Positions 1 to 7,020 of a stretch of DNA of 15,783 bases are shown one piece after another (position 1 is the stretch's first letter; each line of letters starts with the position of its first letter). The DNA comes from Candidatus Methanoplasma sp. (lineage in GTDB: Archaea > Thermoplasmatota > Thermoplasmata > Methanomassiliicoccales > Methanomethylophilaceae): contig JAITQH010000035.1 in the NCBI GenBank assembly GCA_031288985.1, forward strand, positions 1-15,783, read 5' to 3'. The notes below the pieces were generated by a model, which worked only from the letters and a program-made list of their open reading frames with translations, did not search any database and had not been told where the DNA came from. A program made the position numbers and the translations under genes.

Positions 1-60
1 CCCCCTGTACCGGCATACCCGCCGGGTTCACTCGTTATGGTATAGCCAAAGTATGGGATA

Positions 61-90
61 TTGTTTCTTTTGTCAACAACATGATATAGT
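61..90 (+). promoter_or_regulatory. Possible bacterial sigma-70-like promoter of the coaD fragment
   Basis: TTGTTT at 61-66 and TATAGT at 85-90 are separated by 18 bp, a bacterial -35/-10 arrangement about 20 bp before the ATG at 111. This fits the bacterial character of the coaD fragment. The match is ordinary for AT-rich DNA, so it is only a suggestion. The rest of 1-92 shows no gene. Confidence 0.25.
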
Positions 91-110
91 CATTGATAAA
101 AGGGAAGAAA

Positions 111-665
111 ATGGTAAAAGCGGTTTTTCCGGGCACTTTTGATCCGCCTACACTGGGGCATTGCAATATTATTGAACGTGTCGCGCCTTTATTTGGTGAA
201 GTGGTCGTTATTATAGCCGAAAATCGGCGCAAAGCGCAGCTCTTTTCACCAGCCGAGCGGCTAGACCTGTTAACAGAGCTGGTCGCAGCCTATCCTACCG
301 TGTCGGTTATGCTTTGTGATTCTCTTATAGTCCACTGTATGAAGAGAATTGATGCCAGAGTGATTATTCGGGGAATACGGGGAATAGCGGATTTTTCTTA
401 TGAAGAGGAGATCGCATTGGTCAATCGGCTTCTTGAGCCGGGCATTGAAACCTTTTTCATAACGGCGGATCCGGCATGCCGTACTGCGCCAGGCGTTTTG
501 CGTCCTCTGCCGTTTCTTCCGGGAAACCCCGCCATAAGCCATTCCTGGGAAAGCCAGTACGAGCGTGACTTGTTTGACGGAGCCCCTCTCCTTGATGAAT
601 TCATCCGGTCTGCATGTCAGCCCCGGCGCGATCTCGCAGACCACGAACAGCCTGTCATACTTTGA
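111..665 (+). CDS. coaD: Pantetheine-phosphate adenylyltransferase, bacterial type, 3'-truncated by a junction near 470
   Basis: PPAT transfers AMP from ATP to 4'-phosphopantetheine to make dephospho-CoA, the fourth step of CoA synthesis, in the cytosol. Seen: the N-terminal nucleotidyltransferase signature GTFDPPTLGH at residues 8-17, and the bacterial CoaD block RGIRGIADFSYEEEIALVNR followed by an ETFFITAD strand near residues 87-120. Family proteins then continue with a serine-rich SSS(L/I)(V/I)(K/R)E helix. Here that is replaced by a proline/arginine-rich tail with no resemblance to the family, so the homologous part ends around 470-479 and the rest of the frame to the stop at 663-665 is probably read from unrelated DNA. 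Archaea normally use a different PPAT family, so this fragment is probably bacterial. ATG 111 is preferred over an in-frame TTG at 93 because it fits family length and follows the purine-rich AAAAGGGAAG. Family assignment is firm; whether the gene is broken in nature or only in the assembly is open. Confidence 0.85.
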   Translation: MVKAVFPGTFDPPTLGHCNIIERVAPLFGEVVVIIAENRRKAQLFSPAERLDLLTELVAAYPTVSVMLCDSLIVHCMKRIDARVIIRGIRGIADFSYEEEIALVNRLLEPGIETFFITADPACRTAPGVLRPLPFLPGNPAISHSWESQYERDLFDGAPLLDEFIRSACQPRRDLADHEQPVIL

Positions 666-833
666 CAGATCTGTTTTTTCCACACTGTGCGCGTCAATGA
701 ACTTTGTCGGCGGCCTTGTCTCTCCGACCACCATTTTCTTTATCTGAGCAAGATAATTGTCGCCTCCGAAATAGACGCCGGACGCCTTTCTTTCCCCCGG
801 GACTTTGCTTATTCTCACTATAGCGGATCTCAT
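457..833 (-). pseudogene. Unknown archaeal gene, frameshifted and truncated (possibly flavodoxin-fold)
   Basis: From ATG at 833 the frame encodes about 100 plausible residues (MRSAIVRISKVPGERK..., then KYDRLFVVCEIAPG and KQVTLVLAFPGMAYGG). It then turns into an arginine-rich shadow. Reading one base differently in the C-run at 527-530 restores a protein-like continuation, FPEETAEDAKRLAQYGMPDP, which ends at a TGA at 459-457 close to the suspected junction with coaD. I therefore see one gene with a single-base indel whose true C-terminus is lost. The pattern 'YDRLFVVCEI ... VTLVLAFPG' loosely recalls the second half of a flavodoxin fold, but there is no phosphate-binding loop motif at the start, so no function is assigned. 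Start choice: it is the first ATG, with a weak TATA-like TTTCAAAAT about 23 nt upstream. Confidence 0.5.
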
Positions 834-861
834 AAGCGCACCGATGCAATGGATTTTGAAA

Positions 862-922
862 CACGACGCTTGCCGCAGTGTTGAGCAGAAGCCATGCCTT
901 GATTGGGGTGGCGAGCGTCGTG
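862..922. repeat. 13-bp inverted repeat between two minus-strand genes
   Basis: CACGACGCTTGCC (862-874) and GGCGAGCGTCGTG (910-922) are reverse complements at 12 of 13 positions, with a 35-bp spacer. In the minus-strand transcript it lies downstream of the 988-1584 gene and just upstream of the gene starting at 833, and TTTCAAAATCC follows it. It could be a terminator stem for the upstream gene, an operator for the downstream gene, or a structured leader. Confidence 0.55.
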
Positions 923-987
923 ATCAATTAAGTAGGTTCTTCCGACGGAGCCTGTTCGGGCCCAAGCGGCGAACTCGGATGCGGCCG

Positions 988-1584
988 TCAGAGAACGCCG
1001 GCCCGCCACAGCATTACACACATTGCAACCGATCCAAGCAACAGCACGGGAATTGTAAACATCCATCCGATCCTGTTGGTCATCTTATAGACCTTGTATG
1101 CTTTGTCCTTCGGCGGAGCCTCGCCGTAAAATCTCTCGGCGTGGATCCCCTCGTCCGCCAGCGGCTCTATCCAGACATACAGCTTCATGCCGCCGTCTTC
1201 GCAATGCATGATGTGCGTCTGTTCCGTCTTGTTCCGAATCTCGATCGCGTCTCCCGCGGTCAAATGCAAGGTTATCTGCGAACCCCTGTATATCTTGGCG
1301 GTCTCGTTGCCGTTCACAACGACGAACAGAGGTTTGAGATTCACGCAATATTCCGAACACTCGATGACGACCTCGCAGTCTCCGTCGGTCGGCGCCGCAG
1401 TCGGCTTTCGGGCGGGGAGTATCGCATCCAATGAGAAATAGATCGCCATGCCCATGAAAAACACCGCTAAGACGGCCCCTGCGAGAAATACTCCGTTCTC
1501 ATTGTCGATGAAATATCCCGCTATCACCACTGCGGCCACCGGAACCATAAGTTTCATCTGCAGTTTGTCTATTTCCGACACCAT
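988..1584 (-). CDS. Membrane protein of unknown function with a cysteine-bearing beta-rich domain
   Basis: A 198-aa protein I do not recognise. Seen: two N-terminal hydrophobic segments (about 11-26 and 31-55), a soluble domain of about 110 residues (60-170) rich in alternating hydrophobic/polar strands, and a final TM helix (172-192). The soluble domain opens with three closely spaced cysteines (C70, C76, C80) and has a fourth in HIMHCED (C128), which could bind metal or form disulfides. The NGN-x5-YRGSQITLHLTAGD stretch looks like a beta-sandwich. The ATG at 1584 is well supported: it follows a strong purine-rich GGGAGGGATGGGGG and a TATA box about 40 nt upstream. It is transcribed on its own, after the ATP synthase operon terminator. 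The composition matches the archaeal neighbours, so it is a normal resident gene. Confidence 0.85.
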   Translation of the reverse strand: MVSEIDKLQMKLMVPVAAVVIAGYFIDNENGVFLAGAVLAVFFMGMAIYFSLDAILPARKPTAAPTDGDCEVVIECSEYCVNLKPLFVVVNGNETAKIYRGSQITLHLTAGDAIEIRNKTEQTHIMHCEDGGMKLYVWIEPLADEGIHAERFYGEAPPKDKAYKVYKMTNRIGWMFTIPVLLLGSVAMCVMLWRAGVL

Positions 1585-1587
1585 GAT

Positions 1588-1631
1588 CCCCCATCCCTCC
1601 CGATGCGGATTGTGGTTTGTCTTATATTATC
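1588..1631 (-). promoter_or_regulatory. TATA box and strong Shine-Dalgarno for the 988-1584 gene
   Basis: On the minus strand, ATAATATAAG (1630-1621) is preceded by the purine-rich GGAAAG, resembling a BRE plus TATA element. A start site about 25 bp downstream would give a short leader holding GGGAGGGATGGGGG immediately before the ATG at 1584. Confidence 0.6.
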
Positions 1632-1699
1632 TTTCCAAACTGCGCCTGCAACGGATCGTTTGATGGCCGCAAGTTGCTTTGAATATGCATTGAATAAAT

Positions 1700-1733
1700 G
1701 AAATACAAAAAAAATTTTGAGTTAAGCGGTTTG
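1700..1733 (-). terminator. Oligo-T terminator of the ATP synthase operon
   Basis: Right after the stop of the last small ORF the minus strand reads AAAATTTTTTTTGTATTTC, an uninterrupted T8 tract followed by more T-rich sequence. This is the usual archaeal termination signal, with no strong stem. The remaining intergenic part to 1632 shows no ORF. Confidence 0.6.
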
Positions 1734-1880
1734 TCAGCTTTCGCTTAGGAAGACCCAGATCATCAGGAAAAAGCCTAGTATGAGCATCAGGTACGATATG
1801 ATCCATCCGGCGGTGAAAGCTCTTCTGAGCTTTATCGGGTCCTCCGTTACAGATCCCACGCGTTCCTTCAGCGATCTCAC
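1734..1880 (-). CDS. 48-aa single-TM protein translationally coupled to the end of the ATP synthase operon
   Basis: Its GTG start (1880-1878) overlaps the TGA stop of atpD (1879-1877) as GTGA, the same coupling used elsewhere in this operon. The 48 residues are a charged, presumably cytosolic N-terminus (VRSLKERVGSVTEDPIKLRR) followed by one hydrophobic helix (about 22-44, AFTAGWIISYLMLILGFF...) and a short SES tail. Only the oligo-T terminator follows. Its position corresponds to that of the small ahaG gene described after ahaD in Methanosarcina; whether the two are homologous I cannot tell. It may be an assembly factor or accessory Ao subunit, or simply a co-transcribed membrane peptide. 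Confidence 0.6.
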   Translation of the reverse strand: MRSLKERVGSVTEDPIKLRRAFTAGWIISYLMLILGFFLMIWVFLSES

Positions 1881-2512
1881 TCTGCGGCCTCTCCTTTCCT
1901 TTTGAGGTGCTTCAGGCGGGTGGTGTTCTCCCTTTCCATCTCTTCGAGACGGAACTTGACGAACCTCTCCGATTCCTTCAGCTCGGGTATGATCTTGAAC
2001 TCGAGCGCGTTGACCCTTCTCTTGGTCTTCTCGATCTCGTCCAGCAGCTTCTTCATCGTGGTCTCGATCTCGGCCGCACGGACCAGCGTGTCGAGAAGCT
2101 TCTCGAACGCGACCGCGGCCTCTTCGATGTATGCCGAGGTCGAGATCACTCCATACCCCTTGTCCACAAGGTGCGTGTGTATGGAGGTCGCCTCGACCTT
2201 GGGCACCATCATGCCCATGATGCTCTTGCTGCCCAGCTTGACCTGCGGTTCCGATTTGAGCGCGTATGCGGCGCTCTTCACGGCGATCTCGCCTTCGACG
2301 ACACGGGCGATGGTTATCTTCTCCATCGCCGCCTCGTAGTCCGAAGATACACCCGCGCGCATCTTCCTGGCCTTCTCCATGACCTCGAAGAACTCGATGA
2401 TGAGGCCGTCCCTCTTCATCTTCATGATCTTGTATCCGCTCTGGGACAGCTTGATCTTCTTCTTGAGGTCCAGAAGGACCGAACGTGTCGGGGTGACTTC
2501 TTTGCTGCTCAT
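1877..2512 (-). CDS. atpD: A-type ATP synthase subunit D (central stalk)
   Basis: Subunit D is the long antiparallel coiled-coil shaft inside the A3B3 head, coupling rotation of the c-ring to catalysis. Seen: the diagnostic N-terminus TPTRSVLLDLKKKIKLSQSGYKIMKMKRD, a helical middle, and a C-terminal helix rich in charged residues (EIEKTKRRVNALEFKIIPELKE), the usual KxRVNALE hallmark. ATG 2512 gives 211 aa, a normal length, and the N-terminus MSSKEVTPTRS. The GTG at 2521, overlapping the atpB stop as GTGA, is a possible alternative start adding three residues. It is followed, with overlap, by the 48-aa membrane ORF. Confidence 0.95.
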   Translation of the reverse strand: MSSKEVTPTRSVLLDLKKKIKLSQSGYKIMKMKRDGLIIEFFEVMEKARKMRAGVSSDYEAAMEKITIARVVEGEIAVKSAAYALKSEPQVKLGSKSIMGMMVPKVEATSIHTHLVDKGYGVISTSAYIEEAAVAFEKLLDTLVRAAEIETTMKKLLDEIEKTKRRVNALEFKIIPELKESERFVKFRLEEMERENTTRLKHLKRKGEAAE

Positions 2513-2517
2513 GGGTC

Positions 2518-3921
2518 TCACTTGTTCAGGTACGTCTCGAGGTACTTGCGGTCGATCCTTGTCAGCTGGTCGACGTCAAGCTCTCTGAATATCTCCCAGG
2601 CGATGTCAAGGGTGTTCTCGATGGAACGATCCTCGTCGATGCCCTGGCGGACGACGCGGTCCTCGAAGAGGTCTGCGAAGTCAAGGAGCTTTCTGTCCTT
2701 TGCGGAGAGGGAGTCCTTGCCGACGATGGCCACCAGTCCGCGGAGGTCCTTTCCTTCGGCGTACGAGGCGTACAGCTGGTCGGACACCGCCTTGTGGTCG
2801 TCGCGGGTCTTGCCCTTCCCTATGCCTGAGTTCATCAGACGGCTGAGGGACGATGACACGTTGACCGGCGGGTATATGCCGCCGCGGTGGAGATCTCTGG
2901 ACAGCACTATCTGCCCTTCAGTGATGTATCCCGAGAGATCGGGTATCGGGTGGGTTATGTCGTCTCCGGGCATGGAGAGGATCGGGATCTGCGTGATGGA
3001 TCCCTTCTTTCCCTTTATCCTTCCCGCTCTCTCATACAGCTGCGCAAGGTCGGTGTACATGTAGCCGGGGTATCCGCGTCTTCCGGGCACCTCTTCTCTG
3101 GCCGCTCCGACCTGGCGGAGCGCCTCGCAGTAGTTGGTGACGTCGGTCATGATGACCAGCACCTGCATCCCGAGTTCGAATGCCATGTATTCCGCCGTGG
3201 TGAGTCCCAGACGGGGCGTGACTATACGCTCGACGGCAGGGTCGTCCGCAAGGTTGAGGAAGACCACCGCGTTCTTCAGCGCGCCGGTCCTCTCGAACTC
3301 GGACATGAACATCTGCTTCTCTTCGTTGGTTATTCCCATGGCGATGAACACCACGGCGAACTCATCGTTCTCGCCGAGGACCTTCGCCTGCCTTGCGATC
3401 TGCAACGCGATCTCGTTGTGCGGAAGACCGGACGCCGAGAATATGGGGAGCTTCTGCCCTCTGACGAGGGTGTTCATACCGTCGATGGTGGATATTCCGG
3501 TCTGGATGAAATCCGCCGGACTGTCCCTTGCCCAGGGGTTGATGGCCGCTCCGACTATGTCCAGGTCCTTTTCGGGAACTATCCTGGCGCCTCCGTCGAG
3601 AGGCTCGCCGGCCCCGGTGAGGACCCTGCCGAGCATGTCCTTGGACACGGGCATCTTCATGGTGTCGCCGAGGAAGCGCACGGATGCGTCCCTGTCGATC
3701 CCGGAGGTGCCTTCGAATATCTGAACGACGACCAGATCCTCGGACGAGTCAAGGACCTGCCCTCTCTTGGTGGAGCCGTCGGAAAGTCTTACGTTCACCA
3801 TCTCCTGATATCCCACGGGGTCGGTCTTCTTGACGAAGACCAGCGGGCCGGCGATCTGCGATATGGTCTTGTACTCTTTGGACACGCTGACCGCGTCTTT
3901 TGTGGATTTTGTCTTTGCCAT
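2518..3921 (-). CDS. atpB: A-type ATP synthase subunit B (non-catalytic)
   Basis: One of the two alternating head subunits of A3B3; it binds nucleotide at the interface without carrying a catalytic P-loop. Seen: the N-terminal beta-barrel (YKTISQIAGPLVFVKK), the family block LPIFSASGLPHNEIALQIARQA in place of a Walker A motif, the DVTNYCEALRQVG segment and EEVPGRRGYPGYMYTDL. Length of 467 aa is normal. I choose ATG 3921 because GGGGGTG lies 5 nt upstream. The GTG at 3927, which overlaps the atpA stop as GTGA, would place that Shine-Dalgarno almost on the start codon. No intein or frameshift is visible. Confidence 0.97.
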   Translation of the reverse strand: MAKTKSTKDAVSVSKEYKTISQIAGPLVFVKKTDPVGYQEMVNVRLSDGSTKRGQVLDSSEDLVVVQIFEGTSGIDRDASVRFLGDTMKMPVSKDMLGRVLTGAGEPLDGGARIVPEKDLDIVGAAINPWARDSPADFIQTGISTIDGMNTLVRGQKLPIFSASGLPHNEIALQIARQAKVLGENDEFAVVFIAMGITNEEKQMFMSEFERTGALKNAVVFLNLADDPAVERIVTPRLGLTTAEYMAFELGMQVLVIMTDVTNYCEALRQVGAAREEVPGRRGYPGYMYTDLAQLYERAGRIKGKKGSITQIPILSMPGDDITHPIPDLSGYITEGQIVLSRDLHRGGIYPPVNVSSSLSRLMNSGIGKGKTRDDHKAVSDQLYASYAEGKDLRGLVAIVGKDSLSAKDRKLLDFADLFEDRVVRQGIDEDRSIENTLDIAWEIFRELDVDQLTRIDRKYLETYLNK

Positions 3922-3923
3922 GC

Positions 3924-5654
3924 TCACACCCCCAGCCCTGCGAACTGGGTGTCGAATTCCGCGTCCACCGCGTCAAGTTCCGCGTCGACTGTCTCCTCGT
4001 ATTTGGCCTGGTTGAATCTCTGCCTTGCGGGCAGGTAGGCTATCTTCTCGACAGGCACGCCTGCGGCAAGGGCCTTGTCCGCCAGGTCGGAATATTTCCT
4101 GATGAGGGTGAGCATCCTGTACTGTCTGCCTATGGGGCAGTACGCGTCCACCGGGTGGTACGCGTTCTGCTGCAGGTATATCTCACGGATCAGTTTTGCG
4201 ACCTCGAGGGTGATCTTCTGTTCGTCGGGGAGAGAGTCGGAACCGACCATCTGCACGACCTCCTGAAGCTCCGCCTCTTTCTGCAGGATCTGCATCGCCC
4301 ATCCTCTGAGCGCGGGGAAGTCCTCGGCAACGTTCTTTTTGTACCAGTTCCCGAGCTGCTTGTCGTACATGGAGTATGACGTGAGCCAGTTGATGGTGGG
4401 GAAGTGCCTTCTCTCCCTGAGTTTGGTGTCAAGCGCCCAGAACACGCGCACTATGCGCAGCGTGTTCTGCGTGACCGGCTCGGACAGGTCTCCGCCGGGA
4501 GGCGAGACCGCCCCGATGACCGACACCGATCCTGAGTCTCCGCCGAGGGATCTTGCCCTGGCGGCGCGCTCGTAGAATTCGGACAGACGCCCTGCAAGGT
4601 ATGCGGGGTATCCTTCCTCTCCGGGCATCTCTTCGAGCCTGGAGGAGATCTCACGCATGGCCTCCGCCCACCTGGAGGTGGAGTCTGCCATGAGGGATAC
4701 GTCGTAGCCCATGTCTCTGAAGTACTCCGCGATGGTCATGCCGGTGTAAACGGACGCCTCTCTGGCGGCCACAGGCATGTTGGAAGTGTTTGCGATGAGG
4801 ACGGTCCTGTTCATCAGGGACTCGCCCGTCTTGGGATCGACCAGTTCCGGGAACTCCGTAAGGACCTCGGTCATCTCGTTGCCGCGCTCTCCGCAGCCGA
4901 TGTACACCACGATCTCCGCGTCGGAGTATTTGGCCAGCGACTGCTGCGTAACGGTCTTTCCGGTGCCGAAAGCGCCGGGGATGGCCGCCGCTCCGCCCTT
5001 TGCGAGGGGGAACATTGTGTCAAGGACCCTGAGTCCTGTGATGAGCGGAACGTCCGGCTGGTACTTCTCGCTCACCGGCCTGGGAACACGGACGGGCCAT
5101 TTCTGCATCAGCTGCACAGGCTGTCCGTCTATCTTGGCAACGGTGTCCTCCACCGTGAAACTGCCGGCGGATATGGAATCCACTTTGCCTTTCTTTACCG
5201 AGGGAGGGATCATGATCTTGTGAACCATCGGCCCCTCGTTCACGGTGCCTATTACCTGGCCCGCCGTTACCTCGTCGCCTTCCTTCACAGTGGGCACGAA
5301 GTCCCACTTTTTCTCTCTGTCCAGTCCGGGTGCGGTGACTCCGCGGAAGATGTAATCTCCCATCTTGTCCCTGAGGACCGGAAGAGGCCTCTGAATCCCG
5401 TCGTAAACCGACGTCAGAAGCCCGGGCCCCAGTTCCGCAACGAGAGGAAGCCCGGTGTTCGTGACCGGTTCTCCGGGCTTGACCCCGGATGTATCCTCAT
5501 AAACCTGGATGATCGAGTAGTCGCCTACGATCTTGATGACCTCTCCCATGAGATTCTCTTTCCCCACGTGTACGACGTCGTACATCTTGGGCGATATCCC
5601 GGTGGCGGTCACCACAGGCCCCGCGACCCTGTAAATTACACCTTCAGTGCTCAT
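3924..5654 (-). CDS. atpA: A-type ATP synthase subunit A (catalytic)
   Basis: Catalytic head subunit hydrolysing or making ATP. Seen in order: N-terminal barrel (1-80), the A-type-specific 'non-homologous region' (about 115-190), Walker A GAFGTGKT at 227-234, the catalytic GER loop (255-257, in YIGCGERGNEMTEV), and the Walker B region VSLMADSTSRWAEA (319-332). At 576 aa it has the normal intein-less length. Some archaeal A subunits carry an intein at the P-loop; here the P-loop is uninterrupted. The ATG at 5654 follows directly on the TAA of atpF, with GAGGATGA just upstream serving as ribosome-binding sequence inside the end of atpF. Confidence 0.98.
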   Translation of the reverse strand: MSTEGVIYRVAGPVVTATGISPKMYDVVHVGKENLMGEVIKIVGDYSIIQVYEDTSGVKPGEPVTNTGLPLVAELGPGLLTSVYDGIQRPLPVLRDKMGDYIFRGVTAPGLDREKKWDFVPTVKEGDEVTAGQVIGTVNEGPMVHKIMIPPSVKKGKVDSISAGSFTVEDTVAKIDGQPVQLMQKWPVRVPRPVSEKYQPDVPLITGLRVLDTMFPLAKGGAAAIPGAFGTGKTVTQQSLAKYSDAEIVVYIGCGERGNEMTEVLTEFPELVDPKTGESLMNRTVLIANTSNMPVAAREASVYTGMTIAEYFRDMGYDVSLMADSTSRWAEAMREISSRLEEMPGEEGYPAYLAGRLSEFYERAARARSLGGDSGSVSVIGAVSPPGGDLSEPVTQNTLRIVRVFWALDTKLRERRHFPTINWLTSYSMYDKQLGNWYKKNVAEDFPALRGWAMQILQKEAELQEVVQMVGSDSLPDEQKITLEVAKLIREIYLQQNAYHPVDAYCPIGRQYRMLTLIRKYSDLADKALAAGVPVEKIAYLPARQRFNQAKYEETVDAELDAVDAEFDTQFAGLGV

Positions 5655-5960
5655 TTATTCATCCTCTGTCTTGTATAAATCAACGCCAATAGCTCTCTTG
5701 ACCTTCTCGCGAAGATCGCTCTCATCCCCTCCCACCGGCACGACCACAGGCTGGATCGAATCCATCACCTTGGCCTTGACGTTGGCGGGAAGATATTCCA
5801 GGTCCTTTGCGTCCACTGCGAGTATGCCGATATTGGCGTCGGACATCGCTTCGACCATCTTTTCCTGGTAGTTTTCCTTTCCGGCGACGAAAACGCGCCT
5901 GAGCCCGGCAAGCCTGAAGCCCAGCACAAATTCGTCGCTGCCTATGACCGCTATTTCCAT
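5655..5960 (-). CDS. atpF: A-type ATP synthase subunit F (central stalk)
   Basis: Small Rossmann-like regulatory subunit that binds D in the rotor axle. Seen: EIAVIGSDEFVLGFRLAGLRRVF at the N-terminus, ILAVDAKDLEYLPANVK in the middle and the QPVVVPVG strand near residue 75, all typical of the family. At 101 aa it has normal length. The ATG at 5960 shares its A with the TGA of atpC (TGATG), and GGTGA lies about 5 nt upstream. A TTG at 5963 is therefore an unlikely start. Confidence 0.96.
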   Translation of the reverse strand: MEIAVIGSDEFVLGFRLAGLRRVFVAGKENYQEKMVEAMSDANIGILAVDAKDLEYLPANVKAKVMDSIQPVVVPVGGDESDLREKVKRAIGVDLYKTEDE

Positions 5961-7015
5961 CAAATCACCAGCAGCCCTTTTACGACATCTCTGTCGAGTC
6001 CGCTCTCCGCTCCCCTGGCCACGGCCCGTATGTTGTTGACCTCATTCTCCTTGTGGATCATGTAGTCAAGCACGGGTATGACCGACAGAGGGTACAGGTG
6101 CGAGAATTTCTTCGCCTGGCGCATCTCGTACTTCCTCATTCCCATGACGGCCTCTCTGATGGTGGCCGCCTTCGGGTCGAGCGAGTCTTTGATGTCCTCG
6201 TAGAAACCGATCTGCGCAATCTCGGACAGCGCCTCTTCCACGGTCTCCGCGGAAGCAAGCTGGAGCGCCAGCTTCGCGTCTATCTGTTTCCCCCCGGGAA
6301 TGATGTATTTCATCACCGGTTCGCCGCGCACCCCGTCCAATTTGAGTTTCAGGATCGTCTCGAAGTTTCTTATGTCCACTTCTTTTGCGACGTAGTCTCT
6401 GAAGATGAGGGACGGTCTGTCCGTCGGTCTTATGACCTCCAACAGATGCGCGTAGTAGCGTTTGTCGAGGTAGTCCTCGATCTCCGCCAGGTTGGATCTC
6501 GCCTTGTATGCGGCGAGGACGTCCTGAGGGAAGGTTATGTGCGTCATCCTGCCGAATGCGGCGAGGATGTCGTCGTCAGCTTCGAGCGAGACCAGCTTTT
6601 CCAGTGATTCGGCGCCGAGGATGCCTGCAGGGACAAGATCCTCTCTTATCCCGTCTGCGTCCAGTCCGTAGGATTTCCCGCGGAGTACGACCTTCAGGTT
6701 CCAGTTGTCCCACTTTGTGAGATATGCCGAAACCATGTCGTACAGTCCGCCGGTCGATGCCAGAAGGATGCTGCCGAAGACGTTCGCCATGTTGGCGTAC
6801 GTGGCATGCTCCAAGAGGTTCAGGCCGCTCTCCCTGTTGGCGAGGTCCGTCATCTCTTTGGTGTAGCCGGCTTCGCTGATGTAGCGCGATATCTCCTGAG
6901 GGGTCATCATCAGCATCTTGCTGTAATCGTCCTCCGCCAGGAGGTGGGCCTTTTTGGCTTTCACCCTTGCCGCAGTGTACGCGTAGTTGCTTGATTTCCC
7001 TTTGCGCCCGAACAT
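5960..7015 (-). CDS. atpC: A-type ATP synthase subunit C (rotor socket, V-type d family)
   Basis: Subunit C sits on the membrane c-ring and links it to the D/F axle. Seen: an all-helical protein of 351 aa starting MFGRKGKSSNYAYTAARVKAKKAHLL, with the family block NFETILKLKLDGV and a C-terminal LSVIPVLDYMIHKENEVNNIRAVARG, the hallmark of the V-ATPase d/AtpC family (PVLxYLxxKExEVxNIR). I choose ATG 7015 because GGGTGAGACGC precedes it with about 5 nt spacing. The GTG at 7024, overlapping the atpE stop as GTGA, is the alternative. Confidence 0.96.
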   Translation of the reverse strand: MFGRKGKSSNYAYTAARVKAKKAHLLAEDDYSKMLMMTPQEISRYISEAGYTKEMTDLANRESGLNLLEHATYANMANVFGSILLASTGGLYDMVSAYLTKWDNWNLKVVLRGKSYGLDADGIREDLVPAGILGAESLEKLVSLEADDDILAAFGRMTHITFPQDVLAAYKARSNLAEIEDYLDKRYYAHLLEVIRPTDRPSLIFRDYVAKEVDIRNFETILKLKLDGVRGEPVMKYIIPGGKQIDAKLALQLASAETVEEALSEIAQIGFYEDIKDSLDPKAATIREAVMGMRKYEMRQAKKFSHLYPLSVIPVLDYMIHKENEVNNIRAVARGAESGLDRDVVKGLLVI

Positions 7016-7020
7016 GCGTC

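Noticed and set aside
805..1434. Plus-strand 209-aa open frame opposite the 988-1584 membrane protein.
   Set aside because: Arginine/histidine-rich shadow translation; the minus-strand gene has a clear TATA box, Shine-Dalgarno and membrane topology.
1907..4038. Long plus-strand open frames (1907-3064 and 2887-4038) opposite atpD, atpB and atpA.
   Set aside because: They mirror the codon structure of strongly conserved ATP synthase genes, have no start signals and their translations show no recognisable domain.
6595..6611. TTTTCCAGTGATTCGG, a half-match to the ORB dyad inside atpC.
   Set aside because: Only the left half fits, there is no G-string, and it is 5 kb from the origin candidate; consistent with chance.
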